Part shown: piece by piece, positions 7,101 to 7,502 of the stretch
How the letters are laid out: each line of letters starts with the position of its first letter
Position numbering within the stretch: the first letter of the stretch is position 1
Assembly: GCA_030632525.1 (NCBI GenBank)
Contig: DAOVUP010000059.1
Location: 1-7,502 of the forward strand
DNA from: Desulfobacteraceae bacterium
GTDB taxonomy: Bacteria; Desulfobacterota; DSM-4660; Desulfatiglandales; Desulfatiglandaceae
Reading direction: 5' to 3'
DNA length: 7,502 nt
Program-made: the position numbers and the translations under genes
The notes under the pieces: model-generated
The model's database searches: none
Told to the model about the DNA's origin: nothing
Seen by the model: the letters and a program-made list of their open reading frames with translations, nothing else

Positions 7101-7302
7101 GGGCTCGCTCAGAAATAATTTAGCAGAGTTGACGCTCAGATTTGGGCCAGATTCGGAGTCTCGCACGCTCGCTTACCTGGTTGATGCGATTGAGTAAAGC
7201 CACAGTAATAGCGAGCTATTTCGAGGACTTTACGATTGAGCAATAACCGAAGATGGTCTGAAGCTGAGATGTCAGAATGTAAAGTTATTTCTGAGTGAGC
7301 CC
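7101..7302. mobile_element. MITE-like element, 202 bp, with 18-bp terminal inverted repeats and TAA flanks
   Basis: The left end GGGCTCGCTCAGAAATAA (7101-7118) and the right end TTATTTCTGAGTGAGCCC (7285-7302) are inverted copies with 17 of 18 bases matching. TAA lies directly outside each end (7098-7100 and 7303-7305), as expected for a 3-bp target-site duplication. The interior has no transposase frame, so it would be a non-autonomous element moved by a transposase elsewhere, or the two ends of a decayed insertion sequence. The parent family was not identified. It ends 27 bp before the ATG at 7330 and so forms most of that gene's upstream region. Confidence 0.75.
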
Positions 7303-7315
7303 TAAGGACACGGGC

Positions 7316-7323
7316 GGGAGGAG
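7316..7323 (+). promoter_or_regulatory. Ribosome binding site of the ATP-binding subunit gene
   Basis: GGGAGGAG lies 6 bases before the ATG at 7330, just outside the right end of the MITE-like element. It fixes the start, and the translation begins with a typical family N-terminus. Confidence 0.85.
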
Positions 7324-7329
7324 TATAGC

Positions 7330-7502
7330 ATGGCATCTCAATTTAAGTATATTCTCTGGTTTGAAGAATGTAACAAGAGCGCTCTCCCCCTTGTAGGAGG
7401 GAAAAATGCAAACCTGGGGGAGATGGTAAATGCTGGAATAAGGGTCCCTCCGGGATTTGCGGTTACCAGTAAGGCCTTCCAGCAATATATGGGCGAGGCA
7501 AT
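7330..7502 (+). CDS. ATP-binding (PEP synthase/PPDK N-terminal) subunit, phenylphosphate synthase beta-like, 3' partial
   Basis: Fifty-seven residues are visible before the right edge, with no stop. After a short lead (MASQFKYILWFEECN) comes LVGGKNANLGEM (residues 21-32), the signature start of the PEP synthase/PPDK ATP-grasp domain with the nucleotide-contacting Lys (here K25), and then GIRVPPGFAVTSKAFQQYM, also typical. In this family the domain takes ATP and transfers its beta-phosphate to the phosphohistidine, releasing AMP and phosphate. The gene just upstream encodes a His domain without any ATP-grasp part, so the two would together make one enzyme, as PpsB and PpsA do. If the gene continues as a separate subunit it should be about 350 residues; if it is a full PEP synthase it should be about 800 or more, which this window cannot show. 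Confidence 0.85.
   Translation, partial: MASQFKYILWFEECNKSALPLVGGKNANLGEMVNAGIRVPPGFAVTSKAFQQYMGEA

Larger units (their letters stand above)
6928..7329. other. Repeat-filled non-coding gap inside the split-enzyme gene pair
   Basis: These 402 bp between two genes expected to be co-expressed contain no recognisable gene. A short frame at 7003-7197 and its antisense counterparts lie mostly across the repeats and show no family motif. The gap holds an 8-bp repeat array with a degenerate inverted partner (6941-7036) and a MITE-like element (7101-7302). No intrinsic terminator with a T run was seen. Confidence 0.75.

Noticed and set aside
7003..7197. Small + strand gene of 64 codons in the gap
   Set aside because: It spans the inverted octamer array and the left half of the MITE-like element, and no family resemblance or ribosome binding site supports it.
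1..7502. CRISPR array, tRNA or rRNA gene
   Set aside because: No regularly spaced identical repeats with unique spacers, no tRNA cloverleaf and no rRNA-like stretches were seen.

Overview
The window looks like a piece of chromosome from an anaerobic bacterium, most likely a Desulfobacterota (sulfate-reducing or syntrophic deltaproteobacterial) lineage. The base composition is moderate. The gene content is typical of such organisms: a tandem HdrA-type flavin/iron-sulfur protein, a tungsten aldehyde:ferredoxin oxidoreductase (AOR) with its own small iron-sulfur protein, and a split phosphoenolpyruvate (PEP)-synthase-like phosphotransferase. The taxonomic reading is an inference from gene content only. 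All genes are on the + strand.

Region 1 (1-4888) is a redox cluster. A gene that enters from the left edge encodes an HdrA-like protein with two HdrA modules fused in tandem. Its last [4Fe-4S] motif is broken by an apparent one-base deletion near 2561; re-reading one G restores the motif and moves the stop to 2654-2656. After 58 bp comes an AOR of 603 residues with all four cluster cysteines and the conserved active-site Glu and His. Its stop codon overlaps the TTG start of a 121-residue polyferredoxin with an unusual, shortened cysteine pattern. Together these suggest a cytoplasmic complex that oxidises an aldehyde (or reduces an acid) and passes electrons through the ferredoxin to an HdrA flavin unit.

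Region 2 (4889-5244) is 356 bp of non-coding DNA with a candidate sigma-70 promoter, an inverted repeat and a diverged direct repeat whose halves sit 80 bp apart.

Region 3 (5245-7502) is a split PEP-synthase-like system. The first gene (560 residues) has a large substrate or linker part followed by a C-terminal PEP-utiliser domain with a phosphohistidine motif. The second gene starts at 7330 with the ATP-binding N-terminus of the PEP synthase/PPDK family and runs off the right edge. This two-subunit layout is that of phenylphosphate synthase (PpsA/PpsB), the ATP-dependent enzyme that activates phenol anaerobically. The true substrate here is not known.

The 402-bp gap between these two genes (6928-7329) is unexpectedly long. 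It holds an array of 8-bp repeats facing a degenerate copy of itself in inverted orientation, and then a 202-bp element with 18-bp terminal inverted repeats (17 of 18 matching) flanked by TAA on both sides. This element looks like a MITE that ends 27 bp before the ATP-binding-subunit gene. The likeliest overall theme is anaerobic metabolism of aromatic or other hard-to-activate compounds, with an ATP-driven phosphorylation step and an aldehyde/acid redox step encoded side by side.
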